A stretch of 64,000 nucleotides of DNA from Streptomyces antibioticus (lineage in GTDB: Bacteria; Actinomycetota; Actinomycetes; Streptomycetales; Streptomycetaceae): positions 590,649-654,648 of the forward strand of contig NZ_KQ948427.1 in the NCBI RefSeq assembly GCF_001514065.1, given 5' to 3'. Both the position numbers and the translations under genes were made by a program. Each line of letters begins with the position of its first letter. The first letter of the stretch is position 1. The notes below the pieces were generated by a model. It was not told the DNA's origin and made no database searches. It was given only the letters and a program-made list of their open reading frames with translations. This document shows positions 8,983 through 16,652 of this stretch, piece after piece.

Positions 8983-9750
8983 ATGAGCCTCGCGACGGCA
9001 ACGCGCGACAAGGCACCGGAGGAATCGGTCGCGGCCCGCGTCCGCTCGACGCTGGAGGCCGTGTTCGACGCGGTCTCGGCGACCCGCGCCGACACCACGG
9101 CCCTGCTGGCCCGGGTGGCCGCCACGGGCCGTCGCCCGGCGACCGTGGACCTCGCCGCCCTCCGCCCCGGTCTGCACGGCCGCCTGGCCCGCGACGCATT
9201 GGTCTCCGGCGTCGGCTTCGTGGCCGCGCCGGGCCTGCTGAGCGACGTACCGGCATGGCTGGAGTGGTGGCAGACGGGCTCCGACGGCGACGTACGACCG
9301 CTGCTCCTCGACCTCGACCCCGAGCACTCGGCGTACGCCGACTACACGCACTGGGACTGGTTCGCGCTGCCCCGCGACACCGGGGAGCGGGCGGTGGCGG
9401 GTCCGTACGTCGACTACCTCTGCTCGGACGAGTACAGCCTCACCCTGTCCGCGCCGGTGCTGGTCGAGGGCCGGTTCGCCGGGGTGGCCGCCGCGGACGT
9501 GTATCTACGGCACTTCGAGGCGGCCGTCATGCCGATGCTGCGCCGGCTGCCCGGCCCGGCGCGGCTGGTGAACGCGCGCGGGCGGGTGGCGGCGTCCACC
9601 GACCCGCGCCATCTGGTGGGCTCGCTCAGCAAGGGCCCGGACTTCGGCCGGGTACTGGCGACGGGCCGGCCGACGCAGGCCGACGGCGGCATCCGGCTGA
9701 TGCCGTGCGACGGGGTGCCGCTGGTGCTGGTGAGCACGGGTCAGGAGTGA
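8983..9750 (+). CDS. Cache (PDC sensor)-like domain protein
   Basis: 255-residue protein without signal peptide or clear membrane segment. After a helical N-terminal region (about 1-60), the central part (about 95-215) with YVDYLCSDEYSLTLSAPVLV and FAGVAAADVYLRHFE has the pattern of a single Cache/PDC ligand-sensing domain, here apparently cytoplasmic. The start ATG has a GGAGGGC site. It is the second gene after the GntR regulator and beside a polyamine-type importer; an auxiliary amine or amino-acid sensing role is an inference from context. No catalytic motif recognised. Confidence 0.75.
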   Translation: MSLATATRDKAPEESVAARVRSTLEAVFDAVSATRADTTALLARVAATGRRPATVDLAALRPGLHGRLARDALVSGVGFVAAPGLLSDVPAWLEWWQTGSDGDVRPLLLDLDPEHSAYADYTHWDWFALPRDTGERAVAGPYVDYLCSDEYSLTLSAPVLVEGRFAGVAAADVYLRHFEAAVMPMLRRLPGPARLVNARGRVAASTDPRHLVGSLSKGPDFGRVLATGRPTQADGGIRLMPCDGVPLVLVSTGQE

Positions 9751-9755
9751 GCGGC

Positions 9756-9815
9756 CCTTTGACCGGCCGCCCTATGACCGGCCGCCCTTTGACCGGCCGC
9801 TCCTTGACCGGCCCT
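9756..9815. repeat. Four tandem copies of a 15-base unit
   Basis: Unit CCTTTGACCGGCCGC starting at 9756, 9771, 9786 and 9801. Copy 2 has one change (CCTATG...) and copy 4 has several. It begins six bases after the stop of the Cache-like gene and ends 18 bases before the stop of the convergent gene, so it is non-coding in both. Each unit contains the palindrome CCGG/GGCCG and could form hairpins. Confidence 0.9.
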
Positions 9816-9832
9816 TTCGGACACCGGCGGGA

Positions 9833-10495
9833 TCACCCTTCCGCCGCGGGAACCACCCTCAGGTGCGCGGTCGGCCGGCGCGTCCCACGCGCGCGTGCCG
9901 GGGCGCGCCGAGTCTCGCGCAGGACCAGGGTGAGCCGGGTGTGGCCGAGGTCGCGCAGGGTGCCGGGCGTCTCGTCGACGACCCGGCACTCGGTGGCGCC
10001 CCAGCGCGGGTCGGGGTGCAGCAGCGGCCGGACGGCGCCGTCGTGCGCGAAGGCGCGCTCGCCGACGGCCCTGATCCAGTGCGGCAGTCCGTGCCGGTAG
10101 GCGGCGTCCATGATGGGGTCCTGGGCGATGTCCCGGCGGATCGCCTGGAGCGCGTGATCATGCCCGTCCCGCTCCACCGCGGCGGCGAAGTGGGCCAGCA
10201 TCGGCAGACACCAGCTCGACTCGTGCTCCCCGAGCACGGTGCCGGCGTCCGGGTGGAAGAGCACGAATCTCAGGAAGTTGTCGTCCGGCATGGCGGTCGG
10301 ATGCGGACCCACACCGCGGAAAAGTGACGCGAAAGCAGCGTTGGACAGAACGACGTCCCACCGCTCGTCGAGCACGAACGAAGGAAAGGGAACCGCTTCC
10401 AGAAGGGTGGCGTAGTCCTGGAGATACGCCCGGGCCTCGGGACTGTCGGGGACGGCCCGCGGCTGCGGCCGCTGCCCTCCTGCCTGCTGTGCCAT
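9833..10495 (-). CDS. Stand-alone MmyB-like (MLTR) ligand-binding domain protein
   Basis: 220 residues. The sequence matches the C-terminal domain of MmyB-like XRE regulators (PAS-like MLTR_LBD): LEAVPFPSFVLDERWDVVLS, NFLRFVLFHPDAG and DPRWGATECRVVDETPGTL. These regulators normally carry an N-terminal Cro/C1 helix-turn-helix; here the protein begins only about 25 residues before the sensor domain, so the DNA-binding part is missing. ATG 10495 has GAGGGG about 10 bases upstream. Fatty acid or other hydrophobic ligands are reported for the family. It may work with the divergent XRE regulator whose gene starts 237 bases away, but that is inference. Confidence 0.8.
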   Translation of the reverse strand: MAQQAGGQRPQPRAVPDSPEARAYLQDYATLLEAVPFPSFVLDERWDVVLSNAAFASLFRGVGPHPTAMPDDNFLRFVLFHPDAGTVLGEHESSWCLPMLAHFAAAVERDGHDHALQAIRRDIAQDPIMDAAYRHGLPHWIRAVGERAFAHDGAVRPLLHPDPRWGATECRVVDETPGTLRDLGHTRLTLVLRETRRAPARARGTRRPTAHLRVVPAAEG

Positions 10496-10610
10496 CGGGA
10501 GGTCACCCCTCTTGCCTATGCGGCCACGCGCGTGGCGCCCTGATCCTGCTGCCCGAGCGCGAGCGGTGTCAACTATCGTGGCATTTCGTGACGGTTGACG
10601 GCTGAAATTG

Positions 10611-10624
10611 GCCACAGTTGTGGC
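10611..10624. promoter_or_regulatory. Palindrome upstream of the XRE regulator
   Basis: GCCACA-GT-TGTGGC, a perfect 6+6 inverted repeat in the divergent region between the MLTR-domain gene and the XRE gene. A second, longer-spaced pair GTCAAC (10568-10573) / GTTGAC (10594-10599) lies just before it. Candidate XRE operator; no binding evidence. Confidence 0.4.
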
Positions 10625-10732
10625 GAGACCTGGATGTGCGTTCGAACAACGGCTACTCTCCCCGGAGTTCACGGCAACCGCTTGTGTTGAGCTGCTTGTG
10701 AGAAGCCTGTGAGAGACGTAGGAGATCTGTCG

Positions 10733-11389
10733 GTGGCGGATGGCTTCGCGAGTCCGGGTGCCCCGGTGACGGCTGCGCTGCCGGCCGTCGTCGCTCGCGT
10801 CACCGCACTCGCCGACCGGCTCGGTGTGCCGCACGCGGAGGTCTTCCACACCGGCCGCCTGTCGGTGGCCAGCGGTGTCCCCGAGTCCGTGGTCAAGGCC
10901 CTGCTGAGCGGCCGCCCGGCCGGCGAGCCGGACATCCAGGCCCGCTTCCTCCAGCGCCTTGACCTCCTGCGCCGCACCCGGCTCAAGCCCAACGGCCGCA
11001 AGTACACCCAGCAGGAGATCGCCGACGGCGCCGGCATGTCGCGCCAGCAGGCGGGCGCTCTGATCAACGGCGACCGGCGTCCCACGATGGAGCACTGCGA
11101 CGCCATCCAGCGCTTCTTCCGGGTCCACGCCGGTTTCCTCACGGCGGAGGACCCCGAGGCCCTGGCCGGCGCCCTGCAGCGCACCGAACAGGATCTCCTG
11201 CAGAAGCTGGCCGACCGCGAGAAGGAGACGGTTCCCCCTGCGGGCGACCCGTTGGAGCAGCTCCTCCAGGACCACGGTGTCCGCGGAATCGCCTGGCGGG
11301 CCGCACAGCTGCCCACCGACCAGCATCGCGACAAGGTCGCCGAATGGCTGGACATGCTTCTGGAGAGCGTCAAACGGCCCGAGTCGTGA
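10733..11389 (+). CDS. XRE-like helix-turn-helix regulator paired with an ImmA-like peptidase
   Basis: 218 residues. The helix-turn-helix is around residues 95-130 (YTQQEIADGAGMSRQQAGALINGDRRPTME). A degenerate second HTH-like stretch (ASGVPESVVKALLSGR) lies nearer the N-terminus, and the C-terminal tail is helical. The GTG at 10733 has AGGAG eight bases upstream, while an earlier GTG at 10709 has no ribosome site. Its stop overlaps the start region of the HEXXH gene, a pairing typical of XRE/ImmA regulatory and toxin-antitoxin-like units in which the peptidase cleaves or senses the regulator. Target genes unknown. Confidence 0.8.
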   Translation: MADGFASPGAPVTAALPAVVARVTALADRLGVPHAEVFHTGRLSVASGVPESVVKALLSGRPAGEPDIQARFLQRLDLLRRTRLKPNGRKYTQQEIADGAGMSRQQAGALINGDRRPTMEHCDAIQRFFRVHAGFLTAEDPEALAGALQRTEQDLLQKLADREKETVPPAGDPLEQLLQDHGVRGIAWRAAQLPTDQHRDKVAEWLDMLLESVKRPES

Positions 11390-11403
11390 GCCGGGGGTTA
11401 ACT

Positions 11404-11955
11404 GTGGGCATCGGTAGGGAAATGCGCCGCCTGTGCGGCGAGCTGGTCGCGGAGCTGCCCTTCCCGGCCCCCGCGGCGCATCCCACGGAGCTGTACACGG
11501 CGCTCTGCGAGGCGATGAGCCGCCGCCGCGGCCGCCCGGTCCACTTCCGTACGGCCGCCTTCCCGGTCGGCACCGCGAGCGGCCTGTGGCTGGACATGGC
11601 CGAGCAGGACCTCGTCGTCGTCGAGGAACGCACCGCCCCCGACCACCAGTTGGTCATCCTCGGCCACGAGCTGTGGCACATGCAGGCCGGTCACAGCAGC
11701 CACCATGTCGAAGGCGCCGCCGTGGCGGCCCGGATGCTCAGCGACGACGCCGACCTCAGGGCGGCCGTCCTCAAGGTCGCCGCCCGCAGCCGCTTCGACC
11801 AGGAGGACGAGAAGGAGGCCGAGCGCTTCGGCCTCCTGCTGGCCAGCAAGTGCCGTACCTGGCTGGACGGTTCGTCGGTACGGGGTCCGGTGCAGCGGGA
11901 CCGGCTGGCGGGCCGTATCGAGGCGTCGCTGGGCTATCTGGGCCCGCAGAACTGA
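11404..11955 (+). CDS. ImmA/IrrE-like zinc metallopeptidase
   Basis: 183 residues. The zincin motif is LVILGHELWHMQAGH: HELWH is HEXXH, and the later run of acidic residues (EDEKEAERFGLLLA) would supply the third ligand, as in ImmA/IrrE proteins. The GTG at 11404 is preceded by GGGGG seven bases upstream. A GTG at 11386 would overlap the previous stop as GTGA but adds six residues including a rare TTA leucine (11398-11400); ATG 11422 is a third option. Cotranscribed with the XRE gene. Expected to be cytoplasmic and to act on its partner regulator; by analogy only. Confidence 0.8.
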   Translation: MGIGREMRRLCGELVAELPFPAPAAHPTELYTALCEAMSRRRGRPVHFRTAAFPVGTASGLWLDMAEQDLVVVEERTAPDHQLVILGHELWHMQAGHSSHHVEGAAVAARMLSDDADLRAAVLKVAARSRFDQEDEKEAERFGLLLASKCRTWLDGSSVRGPVQRDRLAGRIEASLGYLGPQN

Positions 11956-11980
11956 GGACGGCCGCCCCGTACAGCGGCCC

Positions 11981-13120
11981 TCACGTGGCGCTGCGCTCGC
12001 TCGCCTCCCGCAACTCCCGCTCCACGGCCCGCTCACGGACGCCCCCCGCCCGTCCGGCCGTCCCCGGCCGTCCCTCCCGCAGCAGCTCCCGCCAGTGCTC
12101 CCGGCTCCAGTCGGCCGGCGCGGTGTCCCTCGTGAACTCCTCCACCAGCGCCACGAACCGCCCCGGGTCGGCGTGGAACGGGAAGTGCCCGGCGCCCTCG
12201 AAGATCTCCAGCCGGCTCCCCGGCATCGCCTCGTGCGCCCCGAACGCGTGCCGCACCGGCACCACGCTGTCCCGGTCGCCCCACAGCAGCATGGTCGGCA
12301 TGCCCTGGGTGAGATAGCAGCGGTCCAGCATCGTCACCACCTGTCCCCGCCAGTCCACGACGGCACGCAGGGTCCGGATGAACGCGTTCCGGGAGGTCTC
12401 GTCGGGCAACGCGTCGACCAGGTTCAGCAGATCGGGCGCGTCCTGCCCGAGATCGGTGTCCATGGCCTTCATCATCCGCACCGCGAGCCCCACTTGCAGC
12501 CGGGCACCCGGCAACCGCAGCGCGGACAGCATCAGATGGGCGCCGGGCAGGGAGACGAGCCGCAGCACCGGATTGACCTCGCGGCCCACCCCGCCCGCGC
12601 TGACCAGGATCAGCCGCTCGGTCCGCTCGGGGAACTGGTAGGCGAACTGCATCGCCACGCCCCCGCCCAGCGAGTGCCCCACCAGGGTCGCCGACTCGAT
12701 GCCGAGCGTGGTGAGCAGATCCCGCACCCCGTTGGCGTACGCGGCCACCGAGTAGTCGGCGCGGGGTTTGTCGGAGGCGCCGTGCCCGAGCAGGTCGGGG
12801 GCGATGACGGTGTGCGTACGGGCGAGGTCGGGGATGAGTTCGGCCCAGGTGGCCGAAGAGTCCCCGATGCCGTGGATGAGGACCAGGGCCGGGCCCTCGC
12901 CGGCCATGCGGAAGGCGCGCCGGTATCCGTGCACCACCCGGTACTGCAACTCGAGTTCGCCGTCACCCACCGAGCGCAGCCTCACCGTGCGCGCGGGGGG
13001 CCGATGCGGGACGTCGACCACGTACGTGCCTCCCGTTTCCCCAGCCGTCCGCCCGGCCGTGCCTGGCCCGCCGGGCGCGACGGAAAGCCCTTCCACTCCA
13101 GCGTAGAACCCTCTTCCCAC
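11981..13120 (-). CDS. Alpha/beta-fold hydrolase
   Basis: 379 residues at this start. The catalytic triad is visible: nucleophile elbow VGHSLGGG, acid in LLWGDRDSVVP, and His in FEGAGHFPFHADPGRF. The oxyanion strand is LVLIHGIGDSSATW. No signal peptide, so probably cytoplasmic. The N-terminal 50 residues are Pro/Gly-rich and the start is uncertain: GTG at 13120 is used and GTG at 13096 is possible. Closest families are epoxide hydrolase/haloperoxidase-like lipases; the substrate is not predictable. Monocistronic, convergent with the ImmA-like gene. Confidence 0.88.
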   Translation of the reverse strand: MGRGFYAGVEGLSVAPGGPGTAGRTAGETGGTYVVDVPHRPPARTVRLRSVGDGELELQYRVVHGYRRAFRMAGEGPALVLIHGIGDSSATWAELIPDLARTHTVIAPDLLGHGASDKPRADYSVAAYANGVRDLLTTLGIESATLVGHSLGGGVAMQFAYQFPERTERLILVSAGGVGREVNPVLRLVSLPGAHLMLSALRLPGARLQVGLAVRMMKAMDTDLGQDAPDLLNLVDALPDETSRNAFIRTLRAVVDWRGQVVTMLDRCYLTQGMPTMLLWGDRDSVVPVRHAFGAHEAMPGSRLEIFEGAGHFPFHADPGRFVALVEEFTRDTAPADWSREHWRELLREGRPGTAGRAGGVRERAVERELREASERSAT

Positions 13121-13182
13121 CCGCGATTTCGATCAGGTTTCGCCTCGGCTAAGCGGGCGAACGGAAGTGCAGCGGGACCGGA

Positions 13183-13205
13183 TTGTCAGTGGCGGTTGGC
13201 AAGCT
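13183..13205 (+). promoter_or_regulatory. Probable PafBC-type (LexA-independent DNA damage) promoter
   Basis: TTGTCAGTG (13183-13191), eight bases, then CAAGCT (13200-13205). The motif known from mycobacterial RecA/LexA-independent damage promoters is TTGTCRGTG-N8-TANNNT; this copy matches except for C at the first base of the -10. It would start transcription about 50 bases before the 76-residue gene at 13264. Confidence 0.6.
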
Positions 13206-13263
13206 GGAGTCGGGCCCTCATTGGCGGGGCCGACCGACGAGCCGACTTGGGGAGAGCCGACCG

Positions 13264-13494
13264 ATGCCCACCGCCGTACTCACCGACCGCGAGCGCACCG
13301 CCGTACAGGCCTACCTGCGGCTGCTGCACACCGTCCGGGCCGCGTTCGACGGTCCGCCGGACGGCAGGCGACCACCCGTCGTGCCGCCCGCCGTCCTCGC
13401 GGAGGCGGAGCAGGCGCTGGCGGAAGCAGGCCTGGCGGGCAATGAGGAGGCCTTCTTCCGGCTGCTTCAGAACTGGTGTCCGCCGGCGTCCTAG
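13264..13494 (+). CDS. Small conserved-looking protein, function unknown
   Basis: 76 residues, acidic to neutral, mostly helical by composition (LTDRERTAVQAYLRLLHTVR and AEAEQALAEAGLAGNEEAFF), with no Cys and no membrane segment. ATG at 13264 has GGGGAG eight bases upstream. The PafBC-like promoter just upstream makes DNA-damage induction likely and rules out a start at 13183, which would lie inside that promoter. I do not recognise the family. It stands alone between an alpha/beta hydrolase gene (divergent) and a PPTase gene (convergent). Confidence 0.75.
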   Translation: MPTAVLTDRERTAVQAYLRLLHTVRAAFDGPPDGRRPPVVPPAVLAEAEQALAEAGLAGNEEAFFRLLQNWCPPAS

Positions 13495-13551
13495 GGAGCC
13501 CGTCGGCGGCCGGCGAGAAGCCGGCTGCCGCGGACCGGCCGTGCCGCACGC

Positions 13552-14235
13552 TCAGGCGTGCGGCACGACCACCGACGTGGCCACCAGACCGTCCCGGACG
13601 GTCCAGCGCCCTTCGAAGACACCACGCCGCCGCCCGGCCAGGACCGGTCCGGGGACGAGCAGTTCGGCGCGCAGCCGGCCACGGGGGAACTCGCCGCCTG
13701 GGTCGACGAGGATCTCGATGTCGGCCTCGGCGAAGTCGAGCCAGCTGCCGGTGAGCGGGAACCACGCCTTGTAGACGGACTCCTTGGCGCTGAACAGCAG
13801 CCGGTCCCAGTGGATCCCGGGCCGGCTCGCCGCGAGGTGACGCAGCCTGGTCCGCTCGGCGGGCAGCGACACACTGTCGAGGACGCCGTCCGGGAGCGGT
13901 CCGTGGGGTTCGGCGTCGATGCCCAGGGAGGCGAGGTCGGCGGCGCGGACCAGGGCGGCGGCGCAGTAGCCGTCGCAGTGGGTCATGCTGCCGGTCAGGC
14001 CGGCGGGCCACTGCGGGGCGCCGCGTTCGCCGGGCAGCACCGGCTGCGGGGGCACGCCGAGCTTCTCCATCGCCCGCCGCGCACAGGACCGTACGAGGGC
14101 GAACTCACGGCGGCGTTTGGCGACGGACCGCGCGACGAGCGCGGCCTCCTCCGGGTACAGCGTGATGTTCTCCGCCTCGGCCTGACCGTGGATCTCCACG
14201 GCGACCACGGAGTCCGGCAGCAGGTCCTCGATCAC
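13552..14235 (-). CDS. 4'-phosphopantetheinyl transferase (Sfp type)
   Basis: 227 residues. It transfers the phosphopantetheine arm from CoA to acyl or peptidyl carrier proteins. Family motifs are in order: TGSMTHCDGYCAAAL, SLGIDAEPHG (Mg-binding GID.E) and LLFSAKESVYKAWFPLTG (W/FSxKEAxYK). The GTG at 14233-14235 overlaps the stop of the metallophosphoesterase gene as GTGA, with GGGAGG about 10 bases upstream. Length and motifs fit broad-range Sfp-type enzymes that activate polyketide and peptide synthases. No synthase is in the window, so it serves targets elsewhere. Confidence 0.92.
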   Translation of the reverse strand: MIEDLLPDSVVAVEIHGQAEAENITLYPEEAALVARSVAKRRREFALVRSCARRAMEKLGVPPQPVLPGERGAPQWPAGLTGSMTHCDGYCAAALVRAADLASLGIDAEPHGPLPDGVLDSVSLPAERTRLRHLAASRPGIHWDRLLFSAKESVYKAWFPLTGSWLDFAEADIEILVDPGGEFPRGRLRAELLVPGPVLAGRRRGVFEGRWTVRDGLVATSVVVPHA

Positions 14236-15092
14236 CGCGCGCCGACCTCCCGGGGCGCGATGCGCCGCAGCCGTCCCGGCGGCTCCGGACGCTTCCTCCA
14301 CTCGCGCGGGTAGCCCACCGACACTTCTTCGAAGCGGACCCCGTCGAGCCAGGTGGTGCGGGGGATGTGGAGATGGCCGTAGACCATGGTCTCGACGCGG
14401 AACCGGCGGTGCCAGTCGGCGGTCAGGGTGGTGCCGCACCACATGGCGAACTCGGGGTGCCACAGGACGTCCGTGGGGTGCCGGTCCAGCGGGTAGTGGT
14501 TGACCAGGACGGTGGGCAGGTCGTCCGGCAGCGCTTCGAGCCGGCGCTCGGTCTCGGCGACCCGGGCGCGGCACCAGGCCTCGCGGCTCGGGTAGGGGTC
14601 GGGGTGCAGCAGGTGTTCGTCGGTGCAGACGACGCCGGTGCCGTACGCGTACTCCAGGCCCTGATCCTTGGTCGTGCAGCCGGAGGGCAGGAAGGAGTAG
14701 TCGTAGAGGAGGAAGAGCGGGGCGACGGCGACGGGGCCGCCGGGACCCTCCCAGACGGGGTAGGGGTCCTCGGGGGTGAGGACACCGAGGTCGCGGCAGA
14801 CCTCGACGAGGTGCTCGTAGCGGGCGACGCCGCGCAGGGTGACGGGGTCGCTGGGGTGGGTCCACAGTTCGTGGTTGCCGGGGGCCCAGATCACCTTGCG
14901 GAAGCGGCCGGCGAGGGTTTCCAGCGCCCAGCGGATCGCCTCGACGGTCTCCGCGACGTCACCGGCGACGAGCAGCCAGTCGTCGTCCGTCTCGGGGCGC
15001 ATCGCCTCCACCAGGGCGCGGTTCTCGGGATAGCCGATGTGCAGGTCACTGATGGCCAGCAGCTGTGCGGCGTCCCCGGCCCTCGATGTCAC
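14232..15092 (-). CDS. Calcineurin-like metallophosphoesterase (cytoplasmic)
   Basis: 286 residues. Metal-binding motifs of the superfamily: AISDLHIG (DxH), VAGDVAE (GD), APGNHELW (GNHE), LVNHYPLD and VYGHLHIPRT (GHLH). No signal peptide. The start at GTG 15092 has GGAGGGGG upstream; an earlier start at 15194 would add 34 unsupported residues. Translationally coupled to the PPTase gene, an arrangement I recall from other Streptomyces. A role in processing a phosphopantetheine- or CoA-related compound is tempting but not shown. Confidence 0.9.
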   Translation of the reverse strand: MTSRAGDAAQLLAISDLHIGYPENRALVEAMRPETDDDWLLVAGDVAETVEAIRWALETLAGRFRKVIWAPGNHELWTHPSDPVTLRGVARYEHLVEVCRDLGVLTPEDPYPVWEGPGGPVAVAPLFLLYDYSFLPSGCTTKDQGLEYAYGTGVVCTDEHLLHPDPYPSREAWCRARVAETERRLEALPDDLPTVLVNHYPLDRHPTDVLWHPEFAMWCGTTLTADWHRRFRVETMVYGHLHIPRTTWLDGVRFEEVSVGYPREWRKRPEPPGRLRRIAPREVGAR

Positions 15093-15214
15093 GTCCCGCC
15101 CCCTCCGCGCACCCGGATACGACCACGACAGCATATTCGGGCGCGTCCGGGAGAGTCGTTCAAGATCGAAAAATCCGTAACACGCACGTTGCACGCGGGG
15201 GCCCCGGCAGGCCG

Positions 15215-15271
15215 TATGATCGCCCCAACACCACCGCTATGAACTTCCCTTCTAACAGGGCGGTTTGGTGT
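15215..15271 (+). promoter_or_regulatory. Possible promoter and 5' leader stem-loop of the ATP-grasp gene
   Basis: TATGAT (15215-15220) resembles a strong -10 box; the best -35-like hexamer (TTGCAC, 15189-15194) is 20 bases away, rather far. About seven bases later ACACCACCGC (15228-15237) can pair with GCGGTTTGGTGT (15260-15271) with a two-base bulge. A second hairpin GGGCACGGC / GCTGTGCCC lies at 15291-15315, shortly before the ribosome site. The long structured leader may regulate translation. Confidence 0.35.
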
Positions 15272-15338
15272 CCCCTCTACCACCCTGGCCGGGCACGGCC
15301 TGCTTCGCTGTGCCCGAAAACCCCGAAAGGCGGCCTGC

Positions 15339-16469
15339 ATGATCTCTCGCGTACGCGTCTGGCTCAACCGCACGTACGCGGAGAACGTGTTCTTCATGGA
15401 TCAGCTGCGGAAAAATCCCAGCAATCGCGCCGTCGAGATCCATGCCACGCACGGCGACGCGGACTCCCCCGTACTGGCCGCCGCCGACACGGCGGACCTG
15501 GAGCCGGAGGGCCTGTCCCCCGCCGGGTACGTGGAGTACGCGCTCGACCAGTGCCAGCGCCGTGGCATCGACGTCTTCGTGCCCCGGCTGCACCAGTCGG
15601 CGATCGTGGCGCACCGCGCCGAGTTCGAGGCGGTCGGGACGGCACTCCTTGCGCCGCCGCCGGAGGCCGTGGCCGTCTTCGAGGACAAGGTGATCGCCTA
15701 CGAGGCCGTGCAGGCGATCGGGGTGCCGGTGCCGCCGTGGTTCCGGGTCCGGTCCGCCGACGAACTCGTCGCGGCGGTCGAGGAGTTGGAGGCGGACGGT
15801 CACAAGGCGTGCTTCAAGCCGGCGTCCGGTGCGGGCGGGGTGGGCTTCCGTGTGATCACGCGCGCCCCCTTCTCGCTCGTTCACCTCAACGGCTTCCCCA
15901 GCCCGTACGTCCCGCTGGACGTCGTCGTCGAGGCGCTGCAGCAGGCCGACGAGGCGGTGGACTGGCTGGTCATGCCGCGCCTTGAGCAGCCGGAGGTGTC
16001 GGTCGACTGCCTCACGGGGCCCGACAACCGGGTTCGGCTGGCGGTGGGCCGGACGAAGAACGGGCGGCGGCGTGGGTTCACGCTGCACGAGCAGTGGCTG
16101 GAGCCGGCGCGGTTGATCGCGGAGGGGTTCGGGCTGCACTACCTGTCCAACATCCAGTTCCGGATGTTCGGGGACCGGCCTGTTCTCATGGACGTCAACA
16201 CGCGTCCTGCTGGAGGTTTGCACCAGCTGTCGCTCTGCGGGGTCAACGCGCCCTGGGCCGCTGTGCAGTTGGCCCTGGGTGAGGACATGGGGGAGATGGT
16301 GCCGCCGTTCCTGGGACAGGACTACACGGTGGTGTCGGGGCCGCGGCCGCTTCGGGCCGTTTCGCTGCCGCAGCAGCGTGAGGCGTCCGAGCCGTTGCCT
16401 GCGGTGTCGGCGCCTGTGGTGACCGAGCCTGTTGTGGTGGAGGCTGCGGCTTCTGTCCTGCCGCTTTAG
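15339..16469 (+). CDS. ATP-grasp domain protein
   Basis: 376 residues. The ATP-grasp core (about 100-310) includes FEDKVIAYEAVQAIGVPVPP, ACFKPASGAGGVGFRVI (Lys plus Gly-rich loop) and the metal site near VLMDVNTRPAGGLHQL (D.N). The family makes acid-amine or acid-thiol bonds through acyl phosphates. The last 50 residues are low-complexity Pro/Val/Glu. ATG with GAAAGG upstream. No peptide precursor or ligase partner is adjacent, so the substrate is unknown; some distant relatives modify amino acids or small peptides. Confidence 0.85.
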   Translation: MISRVRVWLNRTYAENVFFMDQLRKNPSNRAVEIHATHGDADSPVLAAADTADLEPEGLSPAGYVEYALDQCQRRGIDVFVPRLHQSAIVAHRAEFEAVGTALLAPPPEAVAVFEDKVIAYEAVQAIGVPVPPWFRVRSADELVAAVEELEADGHKACFKPASGAGGVGFRVITRAPFSLVHLNGFPSPYVPLDVVVEALQQADEAVDWLVMPRLEQPEVSVDCLTGPDNRVRLAVGRTKNGRRRGFTLHEQWLEPARLIAEGFGLHYLSNIQFRMFGDRPVLMDVNTRPAGGLHQLSLCGVNAPWAAVQLALGEDMGEMVPPFLGQDYTVVSGPRPLRAVSLPQQREASEPLPAVSAPVVTEPVVVEAAASVLPL

Positions 16470-16481
16470 GGTTCGTTGCCG

Positions 16482-16523
16482 GGTGCGGGTTGTCTGTGGT
16501 TGCTCGCGCAGTTCCCCGCGCCC
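16482..16523 (+). terminator. Stem-loop after the ATP-grasp gene containing a common Streptomyces intergenic sequence
   Basis: GGGTGCGGG (16482-16490) pairs with CCCGCGCCC (16515-16523) with one G-T pair. The right half, GCTCGCGCAGTTCCCCGCG, is a sequence I remember as recurring between genes in many Streptomyces genomes, often in terminators. It starts 13 bases after the stop codon. Confidence 0.5.
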
Positions 16524-16544
16524 CTTAGGGACGTCACCCTCACC

Positions 16545-16594
16545 GGTATGGACCAATTCCGTCAATCTCCTTGACAGGCCTATTGGTCCATACC
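16545..16594 (+). promoter_or_regulatory. Chitinase-type promoter with paired operator repeats
   Basis: GGTATGGACCAAT (16545-16557) and ATTGGTCCATACC (16582-16594) are exact reverse complements 24 bases apart. TTGACA (16571-16576) lies between them as a -35, and the second repeat falls in the -35/-10 spacer. Similar TGGTCYANACC repeats occur at promoters of many Streptomyces chitinase genes and overlap the DasR (dre) consensus, so regulation by DasR or a chitin-responsive factor is likely. Confidence 0.6.
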
Positions 16595-16652
16595 AACTTT
16601 GTTGCGCACCCCCCTGCACTCCCGAACACCCCCATTCCTTCAGGGAGATCGC

